From Linnemannia elongata (Eukaryota; Mortierellomycota; Mortierellomycetes; Mortierellales; Mortierellaceae): DNA of 64,000 nucleotides. Every line of letters starts with the position of its first letter. The stretch's first letter is position 1. Location of the stretch: contig JAXBDG010000015.1 of the NCBI GenBank assembly GCA_036320915.1, positions 1,240,001 through 1,304,000 of the forward strand, read 5' to 3'. This document shows positions 37,489 to 48,532 of the stretch, in pieces. Below the pieces are notes generated by a model that had not been told where the DNA came from, did not search any database, and was given only the letters and a program-made list of their open reading frames with translations. The translations under genes were made by a program, and so were the position numbers.

Positions 37489-40400
37489 ATGGGTGTCTTT
37501 GGCGAGAAACACACTTCCTTGACGCGCGAGCAGAAGCGCCAATTGATCCACCAGGCCGACACTCACAAATTGCGCCCAACAGAGGTCTGCGACTGGGTCT
37601 TGGCTACCTGGGGTCTGAGGATCGCCAGGGTGACGGTTTACTCGATCCTCCACAAGCAACGTGCCTCCTTGATGGCCGGCCACAAGGATCTGTACCAGTC
37701 TATGCAGAACAGTGTCCATGCCCTCCAACAGTCTTCATCCAATGCATCTTCATCCTCGTCGTCTACCAACACCTACTCGGTCACTGAGGATGCGTGCCTC
37801 GAGCGTGACCCGACCACCGGACGGATCAACAAGTACCAGACCACCACAGCAGCCGGCAAGCGAGCCCGGAGCACCAGTAGCAGTGCGCGCAGCTCCAGCG
37901 TGATGCCTGATTTCTCTTCTATGCCGCCCGTCCCTTCCGGTGAAGGTAATTGTTCATTGTCCTGATTGTCTGTTCTGTCTTTCCCCCCTGATCATCCATT
38001 TCTGTTTAATTTCTCCTGCCCTGCTCCTTTTTCTCCGTTGGCACCATTCGGTGCAATTGCGAGCCATCCATCGACTCTCATTCTCGAAAACTGGTTTCCC
38101 ACTCTCTGTCTTTCTTTGTTCCTTTCATAACCCATACGGTACAAGTCACCTTTTTCTTCTCAGTCATTCCCATTCGTCCCTTTTCTGTACTCTCTTTCTT
38201 CTTTCTTTTTTGTTCTCCACATTTGGCAATCCAATTCATTCAAACAACACAATACACAATACCGTTATTTTATTTTTTTCCCTCTCCTTTCTTTATTCGC
38301 GTCATTTCTCTCATTGTCGATTCAGTCCTGAGTACTTTAAATTCTTAATCCCGTTCTGCTCATTGGCCAGCAGGGCTCACGCACACACGTTGTCCCTCCT
38401 GCCTTCCCCTTCTCCCTTCTCCCCTGTGCAACCCAATGCATCCCTCGTCCTTCCGTCCTTCCCTTCGCAATTGCTCTTATTTTTTTTGTTTTTACGTCCC
38501 CCACTTTTCCTCCCTTCCCTCCCTGTGCTTATTCGGCCCGCTCCGCCTCGCCTCGCTTCGCTTCGCATCGCGACCCTTACCGAATTTAGCTGTTGCTCAG
38601 CCCTTGTTCCCTTTTTACTCCCTCAAACTACTTTGCTCCCAACCGATCCCATCCATCCCAAACCCGACGATCAGATTAACTTTTACCGTCATTGTGCTTA
38701 ATCTAATTCCTCATTGCTCTCTATTCTTCTATCTCTCCTCTTTTTCTCACCCACAACAAAATTGATATCCTTTTATAATAGGCGCACGATGGGAAGGCCA
38801 ATTGAAGCGCGTGCGTGAGCCAGCCTCGGTTGAGCTCGACCGAGCCATGGTTCAGTTCCTGAAATCATCGGCCGCTGTTGATGAGCACGGTCGTCGCCTC
38901 AATGACGCCGAACTCCAGTCCCATGCCCTCCGCCTCGCCCGTGGGATCCCCAGTGCTAGCCGCATGCGTTGCTCCTTTGGCTGGCTTAGGCACTTCAAGC
39001 GCAGACTGGGCGTCCAGTGGGCTGCCGACCGGCTCGGACGACACCGTTGGATCGTGGAAATGGATCCCTTCGGTTCCTCTTCCATATCCGCTTCCTCGGA
39101 AACAGCTCTTCCTTCGTCTCCCTTGGTATCCACACTCTCCTCCTCCACATCTGTGTCATCAACACCAACTCAAACCTCAGCTGATGTCGCTCAACCCCTT
39201 GTTGGCCCCTCCTCGTCTGCTCTCAATCGCTCTCGTCGCCAAGGCAAGGTAGCCAAGCATGAGCATGGCAACAACAACAACAACACCCAGTCATCACAAT
39301 CTCATGCTACCCCAGACCAAATCACCAACAATGGCGGCAGCAGCAACGAAGATAACGACGACGATGATGATGAAGAGGAATACCACTCTAGCCACGAGTT
39401 GTTGGGGAAAGAACACGACTTTACTTCGCCCATCCCTTCCTCCATCACTGCAATTAACAACAACACCATCCCTTTCCTCGCCTCGGCCAAGCACACTCGG
39501 TCCACATCGACATCGACCTCGGCCTCGACGACTTCAACCTCCGCCACTGCCTACAGCCATGGCTCGACCTTGAGACATCATGCACAGACACCCCTGTCCA
39601 ATCTGGACCTGCATCAGCAACAGCAGCAGCAGCAGCAGCACAGACTGTATTCGTTTGGTGGCAACGGCAGCGAATCATCGTCCTTCTCTTCCCTAGGCCA
39701 TTTCCCCTCCCTTCACCCCTCCCTCGCCTCTCACTCTGGTCTCCTCAACTCCTATTCCACCTCCATTCCTAGCGCAACCACTCCTACACATTCCCATCCT
39801 ACACAACACGCTCACTCACACACATCCTCCATCCTCGACTCATTCCCCAACCTCTTTGATTCCCTCCCTCCTCTCCACTCCCCTTCCTCTACCATCCCCA
39901 CCAGCACATTCTCATCCTCTCAACTCTTCCTCAACCAAACTTCTGCCTCCATCGACACCACCTCCCACAAACCCACCACCACTCCCTCTCGAATGGACGC
40001 CTCAAACCCCTTTGGAATGAACATCGACGGCGGAATGCGAAAAGTCCCCAGCAAGGACGAAGCCTACGATATGCTCCAATCCCTCCTCCTGTACTATGAG
40101 CAGGACCACCACTACATTGGCGAACAACAGACCCTCCTCCTCCCGCGTTGGATCCATCAACAGCGGCAAATCATGTCCCAGTCGGATGAGTCTGACCCTC
40201 GTCTTGTGTGGATGCGTAATACTGCGAACGCTACTACGTCTAGTACCCCTTCCTTGTCGTCGAGTACTTCTTCCCCGGCGCCGCATCCACTGTCGGCCCA
40301 GTCACTCTCGCATCCTCATTCTAATTTCCCTCAGCATCACCACAACTACACCAACAACTGCTACCAACACCAGCACCTGCCATCCCAACAACAGCAACAT

Positions 40401-40802
40401 TACCCTCGCGCACTCTCCCACACGTCCTCCTCCCCACCTCTTTCCCCACTCTCGACAGCCAGCACCAGTGATCCAGCCGGCCTGGAGCAATTCCAATTGA
40501 ACTCTCACGACTCTTCTTCCATGCCTACCTCCACATGCACCACAACGCCAACAACAGTATCCGTGGGCACGAGTAGTTTCCCGTCGTTGACCAGTTCCTT
40601 GGAACAACAAATGTTTTTCGCGCACCAGCATGCCCTTCAGCAGCAGTTTGCCTTGCATCAACAGCAGCAGCAGCAGCGTCAACAGCAACAACAACAGCAA
40701 CAACAACAGCAGCAGCAGCAACAACAACAGCAACAGCAACAGCAGCAGCAGCAACAACAACAACAGCAGCAGCAACACAACTTTGTTCTCTCTCACCAGT
40801 AA
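37489..40802 (+). CDS. CENP-B-type helix-turn-helix DNA-binding protein with polyglutamine tail
   Basis: Exons 37489-37945 and 38782-40802; 825 residues. The N-terminus (LTREQKRQLIHQADTHKL ... VTVYSILHKQ) resembles the psq-like first helix-turn-helix of CENP-B/pogo proteins. After the intron comes a Tc5/CENP-B-type second HTH (LDRAMVQFL ... HALRLARGI ... FGWLRHFKRRLGV). No DDE transposase domain follows; the rest is Ser/Thr/His-rich and ends in a 32-residue polyglutamine (40680-40775) just before the C-terminus. Likely role: nuclear sequence-specific DNA binding, as for fission yeast Abp1/Cbh proteins or a domesticated pogo-like factor. The 836-bp intron is the longest here and is pyrimidine-rich. 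AATAAA at 40905 closes the transcript. Confidence 0.8.
40680..40775 (+). repeat. CAG/CAA repeat encoding 32 glutamines
   Basis: Thirty-two uninterrupted Gln codons in mixed CAG and CAA order, near the C-terminus of the CENP-B-like protein. A shorter (CAG)n run precedes it, separated by one Arg codon. Confidence 0.95.
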
Positions 40803-40918
40803 TAGTGTATTCTCTTTCTATATCTTTATTCCTTTGTTACCCGCTCATTGTAATTGTATCGTACTATAGTGTCTCCATACCACCCCTTTTTTTCTATCTA
40901 CAAGAATAAACTATTCAT

Positions 40919-40956
<38 letters not shown>

Positions 40957-41901
40957 GTAATAGTTTTTGGCCTGTTGGCCCCCTTTGTCCCTCCCGGTTT
41001 ATTTTTTGGTCAAAACTGTGGGTTTGTGCCTTAGAGTTTTTTTTTTGTTTGTTATTTTTTTTCGTTCCCACAAAGGTACTCCTTGAATGTTTTGAATTGG
41101 AGACTCATAACGTCCAAGGCCCAACTTGATGTGTACTTTTTTGCGGGTAAAAGGAGAAATCACCTCATACACACATACACATACACATACGCACACACAC
41201 ACACACACCACACACAAAACACCGCACACGTAATAAGACACAGAGATTGAGAGTTTTGAGGGGTTGGAACGAGTTTGAGCTACGAGATGAAAAGTACAAT
41301 TACTGCTGCGAGCACCTGAGTCTGATTTGGTTGGTGTGTGTGTATGTCTGTGTCTGTGTCTGTGTCTGTGTCTGTGAGACCGGTTGCGGTGCGGTGCGGT
41401 GCGGTGCGGCCCTTGTGCCGATCCGGAGAAAATCAATGTACATGCACAGATACATATGCACATTCATCTTTGCTCAATTTTTTTTTTTCATGCACCAACC
41501 ACCGTCATTCACAAAGCACTGCACCATACACCTTTATGAGCAGGTCAATCCACACTAATAACAAACAAACCAAAACAAAAAAAAAAAATAAGAATGTGGT
41601 GTAGCAAGGTCCAAACACATGCACATGAGTGGTAAAAATACAATTATACTGTTTTTGTTGATTATCCAACAAAGTCGTTTTTTTTTCTCCGTCCGAGTCT
41701 CTCACTTCCTCTCCCTCTCTCTCTATCTCTATTTGTCTCTATTAGTTGGCTCTTCCCTTATGCTCATGCGTGTAGCCATCATTGGCTGCTTACACCATGG
41801 ACTTGCACGATCCGACGAGATCCCGAACCGGTTGGTCCTGGGACCCACCCGAGTACTACTTCCTACCCAACACCCCCCCCCCAGATCCGCGTGCTTGTCG
41901 C
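40803..41901. other. spacer between convergent CENP-B-like and KCH genes
   Basis: 1.1 kb with AATAAA (40905-40910), an A34 run (40921-40954), a (TGTGTC)n tract (about 41347-41376), a (GCGGT)n tract (41386-41410) and the 3' flank of the KCH gene. No gene supported. Confidence 0.6.
40905..40910 (+). terminator. polyadenylation signal of the CENP-B-like gene
   Basis: AATAAA 103 bp after the stop codon and 10 bp before a genomic A34 run. Confidence 0.55.
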
Positions 41902-44900
41902 TCACGGGCGTATCCGGTCAATTGACATGCGTAATTTGCTCTCGACTCTTGGTGAGGAGGATGCTGTAGCGGTGGCTCGCTCGACAGAGGTCCGGACTTG
42001 ATCGGTGCTTGCCCGCGACTGTGCATACTCGCCACTACTACGACCACTACTACCACCCATCATACCATTCCTCGGTGTAGGCGCGAGGTAGGTCGTAGAT
42101 GACGATCCACTCGTAGGAATCATCGAGGAAGGAAAGGGGAGAGGGGGTGGTGGAGAGGTGGGTTTAGGAGGGATGGGTGAACCAGTGCGGGTATGAAGCT
42201 GGTACTGGTGGTGGTTGTTTTGGACATAGGGAGTGGAGATGGTAGAGGCGAGTGAGGGTTTGGAGACGTCAGTAGTGTGGAGGTACATCAGTTTCGCTTG
42301 CTCCTTTTCATCCTTCGACTTGGCGTCCAGCTCAGGGGAATCGACGACGCGGGGAGGGTCCTGGTAGGACTTGTGGTTGGTGCCGGTGATGTGGTCACGG
42401 CGCGATTCAGTCGATAGACGCGAATGCTTGATGGCAGACCACCGAAGCTGCTGCTGCTGGAGTTGAGGCGACAGCTGCTGTGATTCTGCCTCCTGAGGGT
42501 GGAAGTTCGGGGGCGGACACGATGGTAGTGAAGGTGGTCGATCTGGAAATCCTGTTGTAGAGGTAGGAGACGCCACTGGTGCTGGTACTGGTACTGGTGC
42601 TGCTGCTGCTGGCTTTTGTCCCTCCTCCTCCTCCTTCTTCCTTTCGGCTCTGTCGTACTCGTATCCATCATCACCATCTCCACCGTCATTCGCATCCAAT
42701 GACGCCATCGGTGCTTCGGCACCCTCAGCAACTGCAGCGACGATTGCGCTGCGATGTGGTGGATCAGAAACCACATGAGCGGCAACACCTTCCTGAGCAG
42801 GAATAGAGGCAGTGACAGCGATAACGGGGGACCTATTCTCATTCTTAATCTCGACTTCCTCCTCAACTACGTCTTGAACCTCGACCTTGACGTTCCTGCT
42901 GTGATCGTCAAACACCTCCACCTTGACATTGTCATCTACATCAGTAGGCGGTGGCGGGGGTGAACGGAAGTAAAGGTCTCGTCCCGAAACAAATGACGCT
43001 GTTGAGATCCTGTCCGCCGACCGTCGTGGTGGCGCTGGTTGAGTAGGAGGACGAGGTGGTGGAGTAGCATCCACGGAGGACCGAGTTGGTAGTGTGCCGG
43101 CTCTAGAGTGAGTGCGAGTATCGCTAACAGCGCTGCTAAGAGGGAGAGGACTGGGAGGCAACATCGTCGATGGTGGCGGAGGTAAAGGGCTGGTACTCCT
43201 ACCGTTGTGTGGGTAGTACAGAGAAGCCGTCAAGTCATGCAAGACATCCTCGATCCTGATAACCGCCTCAGATTCATCAGAGTCCAGCGAACTCTTTGTA
43301 CTCTGCCGATCAAGGGGCAATGGTGTAAGTGGAACGACTACGGGGAACCCATGCTGCGAAAAGAGTTCTTCCTTCCCAGAAAAGTCGCGTGTTAGAGGGT
43401 GTACAGTGGTAGTGTGTGAGTGGCTCTCACGGAGTTGGTCGGATGATGCGCGGGTAGTTTGCGGGAAAGATGATGCTGATGTAGGGGATGTGGTGGTGTA
43501 TGCTGAATGAAGCGATGACGAGGAATGGAATCGGTTATGGAGTTGATGTTGCTGCTGCTGCTGCTGTTGATGTTGTTGTTGTTGTTGCTGTAGATCGAAG
43601 ATCGAGAATTGATGGACCATTCGAGGACGATGGTCTCGAGTAGCCAATGATGAAGACAAAGGCGAGGCGTGGTACTGATTGAGGACCTGTAGTGGCGGTT
43701 GAATGTATGCCACCTGGGGCAAATCCTGATCCCGAGCTCTGCTTCCATCATCTCCATTGCCGCCACTACTACCGTACCCTCGCTGCTGTTGTTGCTGTTG
43801 TTGTTGGACCATGGAATCAAGCTGACCGTACCCAGCCGTGTGATCCAACAACTGCTGCTGCTGCTGTTGGCGCAGAGCCCTGGTATATGAAAATTCAGAT
43901 GAATTCGACTGGTGAGTCCGAGAGCGAGATTGAACCGACATGGTCCGGGTGGCCTTGACCCTCAAATGAGTCTCTGTAATACCCCTGTACAGATTATCGT
44001 AGTGCTCCAACTCGGTCTTGTCGGGTCTGTACACCAATGTCGCCTTTGCGCTTCCGCTACTGCCACGTCGATCCGACATCGTCAGCCCTCCTCCCATTGC
44101 CTCTCCTGTTTGACCATCCCTCTCGTTCGATCCAGATCCAGACCCCTCAGCCGACTTGTTATGTTGTTGCAGATTAGAGCTGTGCTCACTTTTCTGAGAC
44201 GCCAAAAGCTTGTAGTACGGATCGTTTTGGTCAGGCAAGACTCCCGAATCCGGACGGTAGATCGAAAACTGCTCGATAGTCGAAGGTGTCTCCGTCTGGC
44301 TGGCATCCGTGCCAAACCCATAATGAGCAGGCCAGTTCTCAGGTTCATCGCTGATTGCACGCGTCAACGTCGGCGCATGAGGCCGACTGTCATGATAGTT
44401 TTGGCTCTGCAACGGGTGGAGATGCTGGTTATATTGTTGGTGGAGGGGACTGGATCCAGTGGGGGGTTGAGAAAGCCAAGCCGACTGCTGACGCTGCTGT
44501 TGCTGCTGCAAGGACTGTTGCTGCTGCTGCTGCTCGCGGTAGTAACGAGCAATCTGGGCGGCCTTTGACAGTGGTGGTCCTCCTCCTGGAAGGCTGCGAT
44601 TGTACATGACAGGAGATCCTTCTGAATGTGCCGACGCCAGAGATTGCTTCCTGTTGGGAGCCTCATGGAATCGCTGAGGGGATAAGGGGTGGTGTTGGTA
44701 TGTCTGCATGTGATGGTAGCTGGTTCCGTGGTAGCCCATTCCTGCTGCACGTCCACCGCCGCTGAGAGACCGCCTGGCGCCACTGTGTGGTGAAGTATGC
44801 GCGAATGGTGGGCTCTCATGGTATGCATACTGGTTGTGTTGAGAGTTGTAAGGGTGTGCGGCGTGATGGTGATGCTGGCGATGTTGTTGGTGGAGGTTGC

Positions 44901-46142
44901 TACTGTGGTGAGGGTGGTATGGGTGCTGATCAATTTGCTGGGGACGCTGCTGTTGCTGCGAGGTCCGAGCTTTGGATGGTAACCGGATATCCTCATGGGC
45001 ATTGGCGAGGATCACATCAATATCGGGCAGAGTCGGTTTGGGGCGTCTTGGAGTCGATCCTCCGAGCTTGGGTGACATTGCCGAAATAGGTTGCCCACTT
45101 CTTCTGAATCCACCACTGCCTGCACCAGCACCTGCTTCGCCACCACTACTGCCACCATGTCCGAAACTCTCACGGTAACGCTTATCCTCGAGCTCCTGCT
45201 GTCGCCTGGTCTGTTTAGCCCGCTCCATGGTCGTCTTCTTGATAATATTATCGATCCTCTTATCCATCTTGTGGCAGACATACTCCTTAAGGTTACCCTG
45301 GACCTTGGCGACCAATGGGATCCAGAGAATAATGGCGACGAGAGTGGCGAGTCCTGAAAGGATAAACATGAGGGAGGTGAAGACCATGACGCAGAAAGTG
45401 AACTTGTCGGCGAGCTTTAGGCTGGGAAGGATCTGGGAGACTTCGTCGAGGTGGTTAAAGTCGAAACCGAGGGCCTTCATGAAGGCGACGAGGGTCATGA
45501 TGTTGATGACTGCCCTTGGTGCTTGTACTACTAAATGCTTCCATCCTATTGGTATACGACATGTTGTCGTTGTAGGTTAGCACTGTTTACTTCCTTGAAG
45601 CTTCTTCCAAATCCTTACGCAAAGAAAACAAAGGAAGATTACTTGTGAGAAGAAAAAGCAGGAAGGAGAAGGTTACCTTTGAGCTGGAAGAAGACGAAAA
45701 ACGACAGCTTGTCGTGCAACTTGCTCGAGTTCCGGATCTTCTCAATAAAACAAAAGTAATCAAACTTCTGCAGACACAAGAACCCTGAAACAATCGTATT
45801 CGACACCGCATACGAGATATCCTCGCTCTTCATCACCTTATTCGCCTTCCTGAAATCTGTCGCCAACAACAAGAAGGACAGCAGGATACACCCTGCGAAA
45901 ATCCACCTGGCAATCGAGACCTCAATCGCTGGCTTAATCTCAGAGGTCCACGCACCAGAGATGATAAGGATGGTGCATGTCCAGACATCACCACAGAGGA
46001 CCAGAATCGCCTTAAAGAACATGATCCACACCCACATGTACCGGATCCGGGTCCAGGGGGAGTTGGAGTGGAAATCGGCAATGTTGATGAACTCGAACTT
46101 GTGAGAGGGGACAATCTCTGTCTTCCACTTTGGCGGCGGCAT
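41902..46142 (-). CDS. KCH1: KCH-family (Kch1/Prm6-like) potassium-channel protein with very long tail
   Basis: Exons 46142-45677 and 45530-41902; 1,364 residues. Kch1/Kch2 of yeast are plasma-membrane K+ transport proteins that support Ca2+ influx during pheromone or ER-stress signalling. The N-terminal 270 residues match the family: WKTEIVPSHKFEFINI, membrane segments around WVWIMFFKAILVLCG, WIFAGCILLSFLLLAT and VMVFTSLMFILSGLATLVAIILW, with SEDISYAVSN and CLQKFDYFCFIEKIRNS between. The remaining ~1,090 residues are a disordered Gln/His/Ser/Pro-rich tail with several polyQ runs. Fungal KCH proteins are usually far shorter. The exon 2 acceptor is a tandem TAGTAG; both choices keep frame. The symbol is given by family, not by orthology test. 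Confidence 0.8.
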
Positions 46143-47089
46143 AGTATGTTGTTAATGTGAATGAAAAAGAGAGGGAGGGTATAGGGTGGGAAGAAAAGAG
46201 AACGAGGGATGGACAGTGCGTCACTGCCAGGGAGAAGGTTGAGAGCCGTTGGGGAAGAAAAATGGCGGAGAGAAGTGACGGGAGGGGGAGATGCACAATG
46301 ATGATGTAGGTGGTACGAGAGCAAAAATTAGGCTATGCTGGGGTGAGGAGCAGCATGAAGGCAAAGAAAAGGAGAATGAGATGAATCGGGAATGAAGAAA
46401 GAGAGATGAGGGATGAAGGAAAGGGAGGGGAGGGGGTGGTAAGGGAAGGGAGGGGAAGGGAAGGGAAGGGGACGAGAGTGAAGAAAAAAGAGCAACAGGA
46501 AGAGGAAAGAAGGAGAAAAAGAGAGAGGGAAGGGAGGAGGGGGGGTGGGGGGGTGAAGATCGATTCTCGATGGATCAACGGTGTTGGCGATGAGGATAAT
46601 CAGAAATGAAATCCGACTCCGGCCGTCATCCTTCCGTCGTTTGTCGTTTGGTCCGTAGGTGTCTTGGCGTCATTTATCGCTTCTCAGCTACTCCTCTGCT
46701 TCTCTGCCTTCTCTACCTTCTCTCACACTCATCCAGTCCACCTTCACTCTCATCCCTGTTACTCCCTCCAGTTTGTCATTGTTTAGCCCATTGACGGACA
46801 CTCACCTTCAATTACACATTTGTGAGAAAAAGGAGGTGTGCCTGAAAACAAACAAAACAAATGAGATTGATTATGGCCATGAACGAGGATTGGTTCCTTT
46901 TTCAACGGACCGATGTTTTCTCTCTCTTTCGCTGCCCTCAAATAAAAGCAAATTCATATCTGAATCCTGCCGAACCAGAATTGTCCGCCGTTTTTCGGTC
47001 TCAGTCCCACCTTTCGGGTCCCACCTTCACTCACTGCCTTTCTAGTGCCTGAATAAAGAACAGTAGTCTTGTTCCTTGTTCTTGCTTAT

Positions 47090-47126
<37 letters not shown>

Positions 47127-47319
47127 ACGCCAGGCGGGGCGAGCGGGGCGAGCGGGGCGAGCGGAGAAGGGGTACTATAGAAGTGTTTTCAACAAAAGAA
47201 AGAGAGTGTGGGAATAGCTGAAGACTCAGCGGAGAGACAGGTCCAGTTCATTTGACTAGTCATCATCAAGATAATCGTCAAAAAGAAAAGGTAGCTTGAC
47301 GTCTAATCAACCCCTCAAA
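46143..47319. other. KCH promoter region and poly(A)-flanked spacer
   Basis: 1.2 kb. The KCH leader is purine-rich on the + strand with GGGAA repeats (about 46430-46470). AATAAA at 47052 is followed by an A33 run (47092-47124) and a 9-bp tandem GCGGGGCGA repeat (47134-47164). No gene seen. Confidence 0.6.
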
Positions 47320-47466
47320 ATGGATCTCACTACTCCCGAACTAACACTCTGTGCCGCTCTTGCATTTCTTGCTTCTCAGACGGCTGTTGTCCCAATTGCG
47401 GCGTATAGCGCCATTGGTCTGTCAGCTCTCCAATGCTCACGGGACAAAGAAGTAGCTGCAGAATAA
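47320..47466 (+). CDS. 48-residue ORF, possible small membrane protein
   Basis: ATG in a good context (CTCAAAATGG) opens a 48-codon frame (MDLTTPELTLCAALAFLASQ...) ending in TAA, with one hydrophobic segment of about 25 residues and a charged C-terminus. It lies tail-to-tail with mS41, 84 bp apart. No family recognised; it could be chance, or one exon of a larger gene. Confidence 0.35.
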   Translation: MDLTTPELTLCAALAFLASQTAVVPIAAYSAIGLSALQCSRDKEVAAE

Positions 47467-47550
47467 AAACTCACGGCTTCCCGTATTGCTTGCTGAATAA
47501 AAATGCAATGTATATTGTTGATATTTGAGTTGTTCCTGAAATGAAAGTAT

Positions 47551-48248
47551 CTACTTGGTCTTCTTCTTAACGGGCTTGGTAGGGATAACATATGGGTCGA
47601 TTCCCTGGCTATTAGTTTCAAAAGAACAGTACAATGTTAGCCACCATACTTGCCAAAGGTGCAGTTCAGCCATCAATGCCAGTGTCAAAAGGCTCAATGC
47701 CATGAGAAAAAAGACGAGCAAAGAGGTCATTACCGGTACTTTTCCGTCCAGTTCAAGATCCAGCGTCTCTGCTTGACGGACAAGGACATATCTGCCTTCA
47801 TCTCCGCAGGTGTTGCTGTGAAGAGGTGCTCCCAGGACTTGAACTTGTCTGCGAGCGAGGCCGAGTTGCGACCAATCTTTGTGAGGAATGCTGATGGATC
47901 CTGGATATCACCTAGATATTCCCGAGTAGCATTGTACGTAGAGTGTCAGATCCGGCTGTTTTAGAGCGTTTGAACTTGTACAAGGTGGATTATCGTAAAT
48001 CCTGAGTGTGTTTCCTGAGGTTCGTAGCATCGACGCCAGAGGGGCAATGTATGTCCAGTATTAGGATATAGTGCTGCTGTCTGGTCGTTCCTGTTCCGAA
48101 AAGCCGAAAAGCAGATCTCGTCCCGATCCTTTGGTGGCTAGATTCCATCAGTACCTCGTGGTGCAGGAACAGCTTTCCTGGCGGCTCCGTGGATGCCACG
48201 GACACCGATGGGGGCCTTTGCGAGGCAGCGTGCAATGGTCGAGTTCAT
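47551..48248 (-). CDS. FYV4: mitochondrial small-ribosomal-subunit protein mS41 (Fyv4, IGR motif)
   Basis: Three exons: 48248-48155, 47911-47734, 47608-47551; 109 residues. The first exon encodes an Arg/Ala-rich mitochondrial presequence (MNSTIARCLAKAPIGVRGIH). The second carries the IGR motif region: DIQDPSAFLTKIGRNS, KFKSWEHLF and VKQRRWILNWTEKYR, the signature of the mS41/Fyv4 family. The third is a basic tail ending PVKKKTK. All junctions keep phase and use GT..AG sites. It shares a 284-bp divergent promoter with the TPR gene. Confidence 0.85.
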
Positions 48249-48420
48249 CCTGTTAGTCTAGTGTGTGATGTAGAATAGTTTGAAGCGGCACTTCCGTGAT
48301 TCAGTTTGGTAGTTCTCTTTGTGCACAAAGGTAAGCCCTAGCCCATGTTTGTGGCTTTTTGAGGGTATCAACTTCATTTCAGTGGTCACGTGCGACAATC
48401 TCGCACTCCTCGCCCAATGC

Positions 48421-48448
48421 TTTTTTTTTTTTTTTTTTTTTTTTTTTT
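48421..48448 (+). repeat. T28 run in the mS41/TPR divergent promoter
   Basis: A run of 28 T between the two divergent start codons (48248 and 48533), in the position where this genome commonly has poly(dT) upstream of genes. It may exclude nucleosomes. Confidence 0.7.
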
Positions 48449-48532
48449 CCAAAATACCTAACACGACTTGGCTCTTCTAATTTCATTCTTCACTCCTCAA
48501 CACTACCCACATCACACAACAACAACACAACA

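Noticed and set aside
37940..38701. 253-codon open frame inside the CENP-B-like gene
   Set aside because: It lies within the intron between two phase-matched exons and has only pyrimidine-derived composition.
41787..41932. Small + strand frame (MDLHDPTRSRTGW...) overlapping the KCH 3' end
   Set aside because: It is antisense to the KCH stop region, short, and has no supporting splice or family evidence.
43692..44609. + strand open frames opposite the KCH tail
   Set aside because: Shadows of the CAG/CAT-rich coding tail on the minus strand.
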